NCBI GenBank assembly: GCA_022457155.1
Contig: JAJGOT010000240.1
Span: 1,030,001 to 1,094,000, forward strand
Length of the DNA: 64,000 bases
Source: Cladopsammia gracilis
Taxonomy: Eukaryota; Cnidaria; Anthozoa; Scleractinia; Dendrophylliidae
Reading direction: 5' to 3'
In this document: one piece after another, positions 22,101 to 30,275 of the stretch
How positions within the stretch are numbered: the stretch's first letter is position 1
Layout of the letters: every line of letters begins with the position of its first letter
Program-made: the position numbers and the translations under genes
The notes under the pieces: model-generated
Seen by the model: only the letters and a program-made list of their open reading frames with translations
Databases searched by the model: none
What the model was told of the DNA's origin: nothing

Positions 22101-24371
22101 GTATTTTCTTACCCTAACTTTGTATTTTCCTACTAGTTTGCTTGTGTGTTAAAATGAATCCAAAAAGACAATTTTTTCAGTTCTGTTATATTTCTGGGAG
22201 GGTGTTAATGAGAGTTTCGCGTTTTGTTTTTCCCTTGCAGACAAGTTCCCTTGTAGCATCAGAGATTCTTAAACGCCAGTCCCCTTCGGCACGTGCCACG
22301 GTTATTGAAAAGTGGGCAGCGGTAGCGGAGGTTTGCCGCAATCTACACAATTTTAACTCTGTTCTAGAAATCAGTTCTGCGTTCATGAGCAGTTCAATCT
22401 ATCGACTCAAGAAGACCTGGGAAAAGGTATCCAAACAGGTAAACCTGACCAAATTCATCTTTATGAAGACTCATCTTCATCAAGAAAACTCATCTTTACA
22501 TCACTTGTTTCTTGTAACTATTCATGTACGTATGTAAATAACATTGTTACTAAGTTTTTTTTCCTTATTTAATTATGTAGTATACAGCGTTATATAGTAT
22601 ATAGATTAGATATTGTATATTTATTTTGCAGAGCCCCATTTAAACCAGCTATGCTGAACTGGGCACCTCTGTTGGAATATTGTTAATAAATAAATAAATA
22701 AATAAATAAATAAATAGATATTTTGTGTACCGCTTCACTACCAGGGCCATGTAAGTGTCTCCCGTCAAATGCTATTCAACAGTCCTTCCTCTTGTGCACT
22801 TTATTATTGTTTCTTTTTTGGTTGTTGTTTGGTTGTCATTTCTTTTAAATCGTGGGCACTGTCGTTGACGGCAGACAAGTAACGGTACAAGAAATTTTTT
22901 TTCTCTTATAGCCAGAAGTAGCCTGACCAGCCAGCCAGCCGAGCCACTAGCTCACAGTTGATAGATTAACATTCTAACATGACTCTCAGGCTTTGTGAAC
23001 AAAACTGCAAATATGTCAAGATTTAGTAATTCGCACAATAGACACAAAAAAACAGCAACTATAGAAAGAAAGCGTCGAAGTCATGTGACATTGTGATATA
23101 ACGTACTTGTGATGTTACAGTAAACAATAGTTTTGTTTGTTTTACAACAGACAAGGACGCTGATTGATCGGCTGCAGAAGTTGGTTAGCTCTGATGGTCG
23201 ATTCAAAAACATGAGAGAGGCCCTAAGATGGTACGTTTAAATGAATTCAAATGCAACTAATGCAGGTAGAAGTTAAACAAAGAACCATGATGGTCATATG
23301 TGGCCAATCAAAACAATTGCACAAATGAAATAAACTAATCTTAACTCACTCAAATTCTTAAATACAGGATATTACTGATTAGGTTAGTAATTTGTTTGTG
23401 TTTCTGTTGATTGCAGTGCAGACCCACCGTGTATCCCTTATCTGGGTTTTTATTTGACGGATTTAGCGTTCATTGAGGATGGTACCCGCAACAGTAGCGA
23501 GAATGGACTCATCAATTTCTCCAAAATGAGAATGGTAAGGATTTGACTGTTTTATGAAAATGGTGAGGAATATAAAGAGATCATGTCGGCTCGAAGCATT
23601 AATTAGCATGGTTTATTAGGAAACCTCGTTTATTAGCAAGGTTTGTGGTGTTCATTTGGCAAGCTGATTAATATTGTCTTCGAAGTGCTCTGTACCATAG
23701 CTATATGTATGCTGTCACGAGTTAAATAAAGGCTATTGTATCGTATTTGATGGTTTCAGATCGCCCAAGTCATCGAAGAAATCAAGCATTATCAACAGAA
23801 CAAGTACACACTAGAACATGATAAGAAGGTGGGTTACTAATTCTTGTGAAGAATGTCTTGAACGATTTGTTGAACAACTATCTTCCCTCAGTCTTAGCAT
23901 TTTAGAGCATAATGAGTCTCGACATTAGTTGATGAGAGGCACGATGACGTCATTTCACTACTACTACCAGAATTCATTTCGTTTTTCCTTTCTTATTTAA
24001 ATTTTGTAATCCCAGTGCGGTTTAAATAACAATAGCCCTAATTTGCACTACAAAACAAAAAACTGAAGGATTCTGGAAGTAGTAGTCAAATGACGTCATC
24101 GTGCAAATGGCCTATTAAGAATGAGTGCCCCTATGCCTTACGATAGTACCTCACCCCGTCCCATAACGAAAGTGTAACACATCTCTCCAAGCATCATAAC
24201 TAAAGTATATCTCTTTTAGTTATTATTTTTGTTTGTTCTCAGATTATTCAATACTTGACGTCCAAAGATAATCTCATGGATGAGGACATGCTTTACCGAA
24301 CCTCACTCACTCTGGAACCAAGGAAACGAGCATCCTCCAAAATGAAGCAGCCATTGGGGACTGAAATCTGA
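1017..24371 (+). CDS. RASGRF: Ras-GRF family guanine nucleotide exchange factor, 3' part (partial 5')
   Basis: Exchange factor that loads GTP onto Ras-family GTPases; vertebrate Ras-GRFs couple calcium and receptor signals to Ras and Rac. I assembled these exons by eye from GT-AG borders and matching phases: 1017-1127, 1582-1699, 2160-2323, 6796-6977, 10102-10178, 14064-14139, 14796-15057, 17007-18137, 18737-18831, 19439-19551, 20201-20267, 21010-21116, 21368-21452, 22241-22438, 23151-23230, 23417-23534, 23760-23828 and 24243-24371. Domain order is DH end, second PH, REM, Ser/Pro-rich linker, CDC25, as in RASGRF1/2. The first PH, coiled coil, IQ motif and most of DH must lie left of the window. 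One small exon between 2323 and 6796 is needed by phase (phase 0 end, then two bases before the next codon) and was not found. An AATAAA at 24589-24594 probably ends the transcript. Family assignment is very secure; orthology to RASGRF1 versus RASGRF2 is not separable. Confidence 0.95.
1965..2110. mobile_element. PLE terminal remnant with paired hammerhead-like cores
   Basis: The block reads GACGTTTCGAGTGCTAG near 2006 and CTGAAGAAGAGC with CTCGAAACGTGG at 2059-2086. These are opposite-facing copies of the CTGAxGA ... CGAAACG pattern seen in Penelope-like element terminal repeats. No coding part remains. It lies in a RASGRF intron. Confidence 0.45.
2160..6977 (+). CDS. RASGRF: RASGRF exons: second PH domain
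   Basis: Exon 2160-2323 carries the first PH strands ([11 protein letters not shown], then [15 protein letters not shown] and GRLHLSK). Exon 6796-6977 carries the later strands and the closing helix ([34 protein letters not shown]). Reading 6796 directly after 2323 runs into a stop, so an intervening exon of 3n+1 bases is required. Comparison with mammalian RASGRF1 suggests it is tiny, roughly seven codons plus one base. A tRNA-derived SINE and several foldback elements occupy the 4.5 kb gap. Confidence 0.9.
2390..2800 (+). mobile_element. tRNA-derived SINE (Cys-like head)
   Basis: Bases 2390-2462 fold as a tRNA: acceptor GTCTGGT with GCCAGAC, D arm TAGCTCAGTTGATAGAGCA, anticodon loop CTGCAGA (GCA, cysteine-like), T arm GGGTTCCAATCCC. 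The anticodon and T stems each have mismatches. The tRNA-like part runs straight into a non-tRNA body. The terminal 80 bases (about 2713-2800) recur near 61836-61920, so this is a SINE with an RNA polymerase III promoter in its head, not a stand-alone tRNA gene. It sits in an intron of RASGRF on the sense strand. Confidence 0.75.
4193..4710. mobile_element. Probable short element with diverged inverted ends
   Basis: The left edge CAGGGCTCGAATTTTACAC and the right edge (reverse complement CAGGGGTCGAACTTAATTT) are imperfect inverted repeats. Short palindromes lie inside each end (ACTCGCAAAATGCGAGT; CTAGCAAAACTTTGCTAG). No coding capacity is evident. Confidence 0.4.
4795..5040. repeat. Foldback (palindromic) element
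   Basis: Contains a small hairpin GTCCAATA...TATTGGAC at 4806-4830. A larger inverted pair joins the segment around 4917-4947 (TACTGGGAGAATATCGGCCC) to its complement at 4996-5024. Long frames on both strands here are an effect of the palindrome and are not genes. Confidence 0.7.
5045..6355. mobile_element. Non-autonomous DNA element with long inverted ends
   Basis: The left end (about 5050-5137, TATAATTCAACGCATCGATA, then ATATCCAGCGATAG) reappears inverted at about 6255-6350 (ATCGCTGGATATACGTCA, then TGCGTTGAATTATA). Inside lies a nearly perfect palindrome at about 5990-6101 built on CTCGGGAAACAGTGAATTTT. No transposase is visible. A segment around 5263-5440 has a diverged direct copy just outside the element at 6418-6545. 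Confidence 0.6.
7259..7470. mobile_element. MITE-like foldback element
   Basis: About 35 bp of inverted terminal sequence: AGCTGGATTTCCACTATCAC at the left and its near-complement ending at about 7469. A second inner inverted pair surrounds TTTACGCAAGTAA. No open frame of note. Intronic in RASGRF. Confidence 0.7.
7800..8570. mobile_element. Repeat with GTGTTCACA/TGTGAACAC ends and a C-rich core
   Basis: The left end GCCGTGTTCACATCAACACT is matched by the complement CTAGTGTGAACACAGC near the right end, where a roughly 46 bp segment is duplicated in tandem (about 8474-8565). The interior has a CCCCCAACACC tract and a pure C run near 8160-8243. Frames here are compositional. Confidence 0.5.
10102..15057 (+). 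CDS. RASGRF: RASGRF exons: REM (RasGEF N-terminal) domain
   Basis: Exons 10102-10178 (phase 0 to 2), 14064-14139 (phase 2 to 0) and 14796-15057 (phase 0 to 1). The first links PH2 to the REM domain. The second begins [20 protein letters not shown], close to the vertebrate segment just before REM. The third has [20 protein letters not shown] followed by [13 protein letters not shown], the diagnostic REM helices that stabilise the CDC25 domain. The 3' end of the third exon is already Ser/Arg-rich linker. Confidence 0.94.
10310..10859. mobile_element. 550 bp non-autonomous DNA transposon, TA duplication
   Basis: Terminal inverted repeats GAGTGTTTTCACATGACGTC and its complement, with one indel, are flanked on both sides by TA. 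A related copy lies in inverted orientation at about 63548-63844, sharing the first 300 bases and one terminus. No coding region. Intronic in RASGRF. Confidence 0.8.
11632..11866. mobile_element. Foldback MITE with AAGGCGGCGAAATACG ends
   Basis: The left 45 bases (AAGGCGGCGAAATACGAGAT, through ACTTGTCGCGCAACA) are repeated almost perfectly as their complement at the right end. The middle has repeated TTGTTGCGCAACAA-type palindromes. A G run lies just to the left (11581-11600). Confidence 0.75.
13021..13204 (+). mobile_element. LINE 3' tail ending in (TTTA)n, inside the decayed LINE
   Basis: A plus-strand segment ends GACACAGTAATAAAGC and runs into a TTTA repeat at about 13158-13202. It looks like the 3' end of another non-LTR element inserted within the older minus-strand LINE. 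Confidence 0.5.
13358..13535. repeat. Dispersed 180 bp repeat, copy 1
   Basis: Closely matches the reverse complement of 38001-38180, including GGGGCGGCCATTTGGAAGAC and GATTGCGTTCTTCG. It interrupts the decayed LINE between its FINDLP block and an upstream RT block, so it is younger than that LINE. Confidence 0.8.
15284..15296. promoter_or_regulatory. Perfect RFX X-box-like palindrome
   Basis: GTTGCTAGGCAAC matches the inverted-repeat consensus bound by RFX factors. It is in a RASGRF intron about 230 bases after an exon. Occupancy and function are unknown, and a single short motif can arise by chance. Confidence 0.25.
16425..16935. mobile_element. Rearranged Penelope-like element, GIY-YIG endonuclease remnant
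   Basis: The plus strand at about 16770-16850 reads [20 protein letters not shown] then IDRDP, the middle of a PLE GIY-YIG domain. The minus strand at about 16741-16620 reads [20 protein letters not shown] then KKHNSR, the end of the same domain. The two halves therefore face opposite ways around an inversion near 16740-16760, where GCCCGGTGTTGTTAGCGTG is itself palindromic with 16785-16812. Outer inverted ends (about 16425-16470 with 16885-16925) enclose the unit. It is non-functional and ends 80 bases before a RASGRF exon. Confidence 0.8.
16485..16530 (-). ncRNA. Candidate hammerhead-ribozyme core in PLE remnant
   Basis: On the minus strand CTGATGA (16524-16518) and CGAAAC (16497-16492) occur in the order and spacing of the hammerhead catalytic core, with a GTC next to the second block. 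PLEs are known to carry hammerhead motifs. Stem II is poor on inspection (AGATTAGCAG...), so activity is uncertain. Confidence 0.35.
17007..18831 (+). CDS. RASGRF: RASGRF exons: Ser/Pro-rich linker
   Basis: A very long exon, 17007-18137 (377 codons, phase 1 to 1), and exon 18737-18831 (phase 1 to 0). The linker is rich in SPxx and RRxSS clusters, typical of a disordered, heavily phosphorylated region. Near its end is [15 protein letters not shown], which also occurs in the vertebrate Ras-GRF linker. The next exon gives [14 protein letters not shown], matching the vertebrate segment that leads into CDC25. Long frames on the opposite strand over this exon are by-products of its base composition. 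Confidence 0.93.
18854..19182 (+). repeat. (GCCACT/ACCACT)n microsatellite just after a RASGRF splice donor
   Basis: More than 300 bases of six-base units, beginning about 22 bases after the donor of exon 18737-18831. It is open in several frames on both strands (Thr/Ala and Gly/Ser), which gives spurious long frames. The coding frame of the gene has already left through the GTAAGT donor at 18832. Confidence 0.95.
19439..24371 (+). CDS. RASGRF: RASGRF exons: catalytic CDC25 (RasGEF) domain and C-terminus
   Basis: Ten exons complete the catalytic domain. Landmarks: [20 protein letters not shown] across 21010-21116; [18 protein letters not shown] in 21368-21452; [20 protein letters not shown] and [12 protein letters not shown] in 22241-22438; the RFKNMREAL segment in 23151-23230; [20 protein letters not shown] and INFSKMRM in 23417-23534. 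These cover the conserved blocks of Ras exchange factors, including the helical hairpin region, with no frame break, so the enzyme looks functional. The stop TGA is at 24369-24371, after a short basic tail. Confidence 0.95.
19842..20090 (+). mobile_element. tRNA-derived SINE with conserved core
   Basis: The head has a pol III A box (TGGTCTAGTGGTTAGTGC) and B box (GGTTCAAGCCT at 19889-19899). The body has AATGAACTAGCATCCCATCC then AGGGAGG, AATACTCTCAGTCACTTCAT and GAAACCGG, a core I recall as shared by SINEs of many marine animals (MetaSINE-like; from memory, not searched). A G run at about 20025-20038 interrupts the core. It lies in a RASGRF intron. Confidence 0.7.
20583..20765. mobile_element. 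Foldback MITE containing GCCGCCATTTTG arms
   Basis: CGATCGCAAGTTCGAGTTGC then CGCCATTTTG (about 20640-20673) is mirrored by CAAAATGGCGGCTACTCAAA then CTGGCGATCG (about 20705-20737). Outer ACTGTTCACA and TGTGAGCAGT ends extend the pairing. Intronic in RASGRF. Confidence 0.6.
22600..22713 (+). mobile_element. LINE 3' end with (AAAT)n tail
   Basis: CCCATTTAAACCAGCTATGC, GAACTGGGCACCTCTG, then TTGTTAATAAATAAATAAAT. The same 3' end is present on the minus strand at about 29590-29680, so both derive from one LINE family. Confidence 0.65.
23937..24118. mobile_element. MITE, copy 1 of the GGCCATTTGCACGATG family
   Basis: Nearly identical to 25825-26012 over the interior (AGAATTCATTTCGTTTTTCC, GTGCGGTTTAAATAACAATA). 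The right end ATCGTGCAAATGGCCTAT is intact; the left terminus is degraded (GAGAGGCACGATGACGTC). It lies in the last intron of RASGRF. Confidence 0.8.
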
Positions 24372-24588
24372 CAAAGCCATGGCCATCTAACTCGTTCTCG
24401 TACATATCTCGGGCGTTAAGAACACTTATTTTATGTACAATATAGTCATAAACGACTTAAATTGTTTTTGCAAATTGTTTTAAAATTGAAAGAGCTGTAA
24501 GTAAATAATATATTCATTATAAATGTTGCTAAAGAAAGTATATTGTTGAAATGTCAAACGACTGCTTAAATCGTTCTTGGACGATAAC

Positions 24589-24594
24589 AATAAA
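24589..24594 (+). terminator. Candidate polyadenylation signal of RASGRF
   Basis: An AATAAA hexamer about 220 bases after the stop codon, in A/T-rich sequence. No other canonical hexamer is closer to the stop. The cleavage site cannot be seen directly. Confidence 0.5.
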
Positions 24595-24762
24595 AAGCTT
24601 AATTAAACAAGAATAGCTACGAATGGACTGCATTTTTATTGTTAAATTTGGATATCTCATGGAGAGTAGTATTTTCTTCAAATACGTGAATGCTCGACTC
24701 GTAAATACGCGAAGCGTAATGAATGAGTTATAGCAGACGGGGACAAATATGCAAATTTTCAC

Positions 24763-24975
24763 TCCTTCCTTCCTTCCTCCCTTCCCTCTTCCCTCCCTCC
24801 CCTCTTCCCTCCCTCCTTCCCTCTCTCCTTCCTTCCTTCCCTCCTTCCTTCCTTCCTGCCCTCCCTCCCTCCCTCCTTCCTTCCTTCCTTCCTTCCTTCC
24901 CTCCTTCCTTCCCTCCTTCCTTCCTGCCCTCCCTCCCTCCTTCCTTCCTTCCTTCCTTCCTTCATTCCTTCCTAC
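24763..24975. repeat. (CCTT/CCCT)n microsatellite
   Basis: Pyrimidine-only tetranucleotide run on the plus strand, just past the RASGRF transcript. Pro/Ser/Leu-rich and Glu/Gly/Arg-rich frames through it are compositional. Confidence 0.95.
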
Positions 24976-24984
24976 TGACTAAAG

Positions 24985-25445
24985 CCTAGTAATTCAGTCG
25001 GCGATCAAGTCTTACAACCACTAATGGACACGCGAGTTGTAATTCAGTCGGCGACTGTTGTAGAAAAGTTAAAACCATTACAACAGTCGCCGATGTCTCG
25101 ACATTTAATGGAAACATTCGTCGCCGACTGTCGGCGGCAGGAACGTGCAATGACCAATCAGCATTAAGAGTTGCGTTCCCAGACAGCTGCATTATAAAGT
25201 CTGTTCACGTGTTCGCAAGTCAATGGTCGAGCTCGTATTACTGTTACTGTAAAGAATAATATTTTAACTGTGCAATCAAACGTTTAACGTTTTCACAACA
25301 GTGCTCGAGCAGAGAAGAACAGAACATTAATTAATTACTTGCACGTTACCAAACCGCGCGCATGTGCTGTTTCAACATAAATCGGCGATTACCTAACCGA
25401 GAAGTCCTGAGTGCAAGGGGGAAATCGGCGTCTGAATTACAACAA
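24985..25445. mobile_element. Foldback element with TAATTCAGTCGGCGA ends
   Basis: TTGTAATTCAGTCGGCGAC at about 25036 is mirrored by ATCGGCGTCTGAATTACAAC at about 25424. Inside, GTCGGCGACTGTTGTAG pairs with TACAACAGTCGCCG around 25047-25094. No gene is visible. Confidence 0.5.
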
Positions 25446-25824
25446 TTACAACTATATGGGAACCAGGCTTTAGGAAAACGCTACAGCACGGTAATTGTTC
25501 TTTTTAAATATTTTTTTAAAAAAAGTTCAAGTAAACCAAATTTTGTTTCAAAAGCGACAAACTAAAATTGGTGGAAAATACGGAGTCCCGCACGTTTTTA
25601 AAAATTATAGAGAAATAAAAAGATTTGGGAGTTTCGGCTGCGTGGCATGGTTAAAGTGCACCTAATCCCCATTTTTTTTCTTTTAATCACCTCAATGGAC
25701 GTTGAAAAGTCGAATAGTGAAATATTTCTTGTTTGCAACGTCGCGTTAGTGAGTTATAGAGATTTGAATTTACAAAATGCAAATTAGATGACGTCAAATC
25801 AAGACTACCATTATTTCTTCTTCA

Positions 25825-26012
25825 ATAGGCCATTTGCACGATGGCGTCATTTGACTACAACTACCAGAATTCATTTCGTTTTTCCTTTCTTATTTAAATT
25901 TTGTAATCCCAGTGCGGTTTAAATAACAATAGCCCTAATTTGCACCACAAAACAAAAAACTGAAGGATTCTGGTAGTTGTAGTCATATGACGTCATCGTG
26001 CAAATGGCCTAT
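25825..26012. mobile_element. MITE, copy 2 (intact), TCA duplication
   Basis: Perfect ends ATAGGCCATTTGCACGATG and the complement, flanked by TCA at 25822-25824 and 26013-26015. It is 188 bp long and non-coding. From here to 27022 I see only A/T-rich sequence without supported genes. Confidence 0.85.
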
Positions 26013-27237
26013 TCACAATACGCAGTTCACAGCTTAACGATAATCAATTCAAGAAATACTAAATAAAAACTGTTAATAGCCAATTGATTTGTAAAAAAAA
26101 AAAAATTACTTGGAGGTGGAAACAAGTAGTTGTATAATAAACGAGTCATCTTATTAACATCTTGTAAATTCAAACCTCTATAATTCACTACCGCAACGTT
26201 AAAAACCAGAAATATTTAACTATTCAACTTTTTAACGCACATAGAGTTGATTAAGCGAAAAAACAATTTTGGGGTTAGGTGCACTTTAAGCATGGTTTCA
26301 CTAGCGACATAAGCAAAAGCAGAAGCTATAAGAATTCGCGTCAAATAAAAACGAACATTAACATAAGCGTAAGATTGATCGATTTACTGATGCCTGCGTT
26401 TATGCTTATCCTTATTTGTCAAAGCAAAACTGATAATATTAAAGAAGCCCGATGTAGCCAACAATTATTCCTTCCGCTTAGTCCACATTTGTGTAAACCA
26501 CGTTTGTACTTTTGATGGTTAATCTTTCTTTAACGAAGGCTGCCACAAGGAAACCTCCAATTGGCCACTCCGAAAAATACCATAATACTCTTTTATGTGC
26601 AGGTTCAGCCTCACGGGGGTATAATTATTCAAGTCTCCTTTGTTAGAATGGCACAATGGAATTCAAAGTACATGTAGGAACGCTAGGCATTGTGTGTTCG
26701 CATACAAATGTGCACCGTATGCAAATTACCACGAAGTTGAAGCATAGCACGTGCAGTTCGTGCTGAAAACAAAAGAAAATCGGAAAATGAGGCTTACATC
26801 AAGCGCCACCCAAATCTGCACTTTAAAGAGTATTATGATATTTTCAATAGTTTCTGGAGTGGGCAATTCGTTCTTCATAGATAATATCCATCGTGACCAG
26901 TGATGCAAGCGTAAAGTGCGTAAAGTGTTGAAGATGGTGTTGTGGCATTTCCATAACATCATTTTTTAAGTTGTGTCGCATATTCGGTGTGTTTTGCTGG
27001 CTGTACAAAAACCGGATATCCGTTAGGGATGGACCATTATTTTTTTGACGGGAGGGGTTGGAAAATTTTCTCATGCAAACATTTTATTTGTATGCGGCTC
27101 CGCTGCAAACAATTTTTTTTTTGTGTCTCCGTCTTCCTGCAAACAATTTTTTTTAAAATCAAGTCAGGCTCTGGGCGCGCACTCTTTAGCGGTCCCCAAA
27201 ATCCTTTTTTGAAGCCAGCTTTACATACCTTCAAGAA

Positions 27238-28558
27238 CTACTGGCGTACGTACAGTGCATAGGACATGCTGTAACCACACGGTGTGGCTGGATTGGTGTT
27301 GGTGTATCGAAGCCCTGACCCTCTTTGCTGATATTCCCACAACCCGTCATATTCATACCATCCAGACTTCTATGTGACATTTCCGGGAAGACACATGGCC
27401 GACTTGAAGTGGCTTCCATTTCCATAAGTAACTCCAAAGAGCTTATAGGAAGTAACAACAGTCACGTCCTTTATCTGTATATCATCAGGAAGTTGGCTAG
27501 CTTCTGAAAGTTGTCCATTCCGTACTAGCATGCTAACGTTGAAGGGTACAACGAGTGGCATTCCTTTCACAAACACCCTATACGACTGTATTCTCATGCC
27601 TTGGCACAATGTACCTCGGTTTTTGCGAAGGCAACGAGAAGGTGTCTTGTCGTGTAACCAGAAGGAAACAGAAAGATTAAAGGTATTTGCTATGGAGTTT
27701 GTAGGTACATCACTCGAGAGAATTACTTCGTATGACTCGTTTGGGACAGTTTGTATCACTGCAAACACTCGAGGATACTGTTTCAAGTACACTCGCCAAT
27801 GCTGAGATAACAAGGTCAAATATCATTACCGAAAATGTTAACAACAGAGCGATGTAAGTTCACTTTGTTTGGCAATTGCTCCAACCAGTCCAATATTCCC
27901 CAGCATATTCTCCAGCCTTTAAGTATTCGTGCACTTCCATCATCTGCTTATAAATGTCACCCTGATTGTTCCCTATCTGTTCTGGATAAGCACTACAAAT
28001 GAAGTGGAACATGGTAAGGAAGTTATCTATTGGGCAGGTGTTTTTAAGACTTACAACCCTCCCATCATAGATAGTACGTCCACACCAGGGAGGCACAGAT
28101 AGAACACTTCCCGTGTTACCAGACGTGGAAAGTACTGATGGAACACTTCCCGTGTTACCAGACGTGGAAGGTATTGATGGAACACTTCCCGTGTTACCAG
28201 ACGTGGAAGGTACCGATGGAACACTTCCCGTGTTACCAGACATGGAAGGTACAGATGAACACTTCCCGTGTTACCAGACTTGGAAGGTGCAGATGGAACA
28301 CTTCCCATGTTGCCAGACGTGGAAGGTACAGATGGAACACTTCCCATGTTACCAGACGTGGAAGGTGCAGATGGAACACTTCCCGTGTTACCAGACGTGG
28401 AAGGTACAGATGGAACACTCCCCGTGTTACCAGACGTGGAAGGTGCAGATGGAACACTTCCCATGTTGCCAGACGTGGAAGGTGCAGATGGAACACTTCC
28501 CGTGTTACCAGACGTGGAAGGTGCAGATGGAACACTTCCCGTGTTACCAGACGCAGGC
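27238..28558 (-). pseudogene. Decayed USP/UCH-like cysteine-protease frame with 13-residue tandem repeat
   Basis: Minus-strand order: a repeat region (unit STSGNTGSVPSVP, 39 bp, about a dozen copies, 28558-28110), then CGRTIYDGRVVSLKNTCPID NFL (Cys codon near 28035), then HWRVYLKQYPRVFAVIQT, then TSYKLFGVTYGNGSHFKSAM (His codon near 27410), then GWYEYDGLWE after an in-frame TAG at 27370-27372, ending at TAG 27238. A Cys box (NTCxxDNxL) followed at distance by YxLxGV...GxHFxxxM...GWYxYDG resembles the Cys and His boxes of ubiquitin-specific-protease-fold peptidases (C19/C98-like). This is inference from motifs only. Breaks: a one-base deletion in the repeat near 28256, an unresolved junction at about 27860-27800 (possible short intron ending TTATCTCAG) and the TAG. 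It lies wholly inside the TTA-flanked element. Confidence 0.55.
28110..28558. repeat. 39 bp coding minisatellite
   Basis: About twelve units of GATGGAACACTTCCCGTGTT followed by ACCAGACGTGGAAGGT(A/G)C, differing by a few bases each. One unit near 28256 lacks a single base, which shifts the frame of the protein repeat. Confidence 0.95.
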
Positions 28559-29589
28559 GTTACAGATATATGTTGTGGTTCAATTTAGTCCTTGGTTTAA
28601 ATTATATTTTCTTTTGTTTTTGGGTATAGCATTATATATATGATAATGAGTTTGAAACAAAGGCAAATAAAATTTAAACCATGAATAAAATTGAACCAAA
28701 ACATATACATGGAGTTTGCTGTTCACAGGAATTCCATATAGGAATGTTGAAGACAAATTTCTCTGTTGGACAATATGAAATTTCCATAGCTTAAGTAAAT
28801 TTACATGTTTGTTGTTTACAGGAATCCCATATAGGGTTGTTGAAATGCCTTTTAGTTATCAGTTTAAATGTGAGGTGACAACTAGTTGTCGCTCAATGAT
28901 TATTGGTTCTTGTTCACAGTCATTGACAAAAAGTTGAAGTGTAACTTTTTATTTCTCACATGGAGTGGATCGATTAAAGAATTGTCACTGTAGTTTGTTA
29001 AAGGTCAATAAGTGTAATTCAATCCATTATATACTGACTGAAGTTGTGTATCCATACCTCAACTTTACCAGGAATGGAAATTAAGGGTCAGTTTGCTTTG
29101 TTTTTCAAGGGTTTAAGCCCTTTATATAAAAATAAGGATTGTCTTTTAAACTTGAAATTCCAGAGGGGTGGTGCAGGGGGCCATTGGTCAGAACTCCTTT
29201 CCAATGTGAGGATTTCCAGGAAATATGCCTTCTTGTTACTGAGATTATATAAAAGTTGCAGTAGTTAGGCCATACTTTCAGCAAACAATTTTTTTTCTTT
29301 ATTTGTTACATGCATACAATTTATTTCAGTGATTAGAGCCTCTGCAAACAATTTATTTCAAAATTTTCCAACCCCCCCCCCCCCCCCCCCCCCCCGCCCC
29401 GTCAGGAAAATAATGGTCCATCCCTTATGATAAGCCAGCCACGCGCAAGAAAAGGACAATGTCAAGGGCAAGTCACCCAGGAAAAAAAACTTGCATTTTA
29501 TGAAGTGCCACTTAACAAGTGGGTCACAAGTACAACTAGCCGGTTACGGCGTCACAAGCGGGCCGTTTGGTACCAGTTTTTAGTGTGAC

Positions 29590-29885
29590 AAATATTTTAT
29601 TTTTATTTTTATTTATAATCAATATTTAGGCAGGGTTGTCCATTCAGCTGGAGCTGGTTTAAGTGGAACCCTGTTTAACAAAAAAATATTACAAAATGTA
29701 GAGACAAAAATAAACACAATTACAGATTATAATGACTAATACAAATAGTAATTACTTATCCAGTATTCATTGGGTGTGTTGGAAATGCGTCTTAAGCTTT
29801 CTTTTAAACTTTCCGAATTCAGTTACATTCCTAAGGTCGGACGGCAACATATTCCATACTCTAGCCCCGTTTATTGTATGAAATG
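29590..29885 (-). mobile_element. LINE 3' fragment, minus strand
   Basis: The minus strand encodes FLSFHTINGARVWNMLPSDL then RNVTEFGKFKRKLKTHFQ, the C-terminus of a CR1/L2-type reverse transcriptase. The 3' region with TTAAACCAGCTCCAGCTGAA and a TAAAAATAAAAATA tail follows. Same family as the fragment at 22600-22713. Confidence 0.75.
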
Positions 29886-29934
29886 AGAGAGAAATGTATG
29901 ATGTAATGCACAAAGTGGGCACGTCGCCAAGTCA

Positions 29935-30275
29935 CCCGTGAAAAATAACTTAGCGATTTTATCACATGCCAATCGCCGATATCTGGCATGTCAGATATCG
30001 TCATTCGCCTAGTGTGTCCGTTCCAGCGATTTTATACACTCGTGGCGGCGAATTGTCAAACAATTCAACCAATCAAATCGCACGATTTAATGTAAAAGCC
30101 TCGTGCAAACGAAAGTATAAGGACGGAAGCTGCCATTTGAACGAAGAACGAACGTGAAGCGGAAATCGCCAGAAAAATCGACGAGTGTGTCTGCAGCAGG
30201 AAGCGACGAAATTCGCAGGCGATTTTCGCTGGCGATCAAAATCGTCGCGGTCGACGTATAAAATCGCCTAGTGTG
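29935..30275. repeat. Repeat region that seeds the adjacent satellite
   Basis: Contains CGCCTAGTGTGTCCGTTCCA at 30008-30027 and ATAAAATCGCCTAGTGTGTC at its right edge, with several GCGATTTT/AAAATCGC inverted motifs. It looks like a small inverted-repeat element. The short plus-strand frame in it is not supported. Confidence 0.45.

Larger units (their letters stand above)
27026..29424. mobile_element. 2.4 kb DNA transposon, TTA duplication, with protease-like cargo
   Basis: The ends GGGATGGACCATTATTTTTT and its complement (a G-rich tract GACGGGAGGGG and then GGTTGGAAAATTTT follow inward on both sides) are flanked by TTA at 27023-27025 and 29425-29427. Three-base TWA duplications are the signature of PIF/Harbinger-type insertion, but no DDE transposase was recognised. 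A pure C run (29371-29394) sits inside the right end. The minus-strand cargo is described separately. The stretch 28570-29270 is A/T-rich and has no supported gene. Confidence 0.8.

Noticed and set aside
24723..24989. Pro/Ser/Leu-rich frames
   Set aside because: Translation of the CCTT microsatellite.
28113..28643. Plus-strand frames with HFPCYQTWKVQME repeats
   Set aside because: They read the 39 bp minisatellite in other frames. Only the minus strand continues into a non-repetitive protein with motifs.
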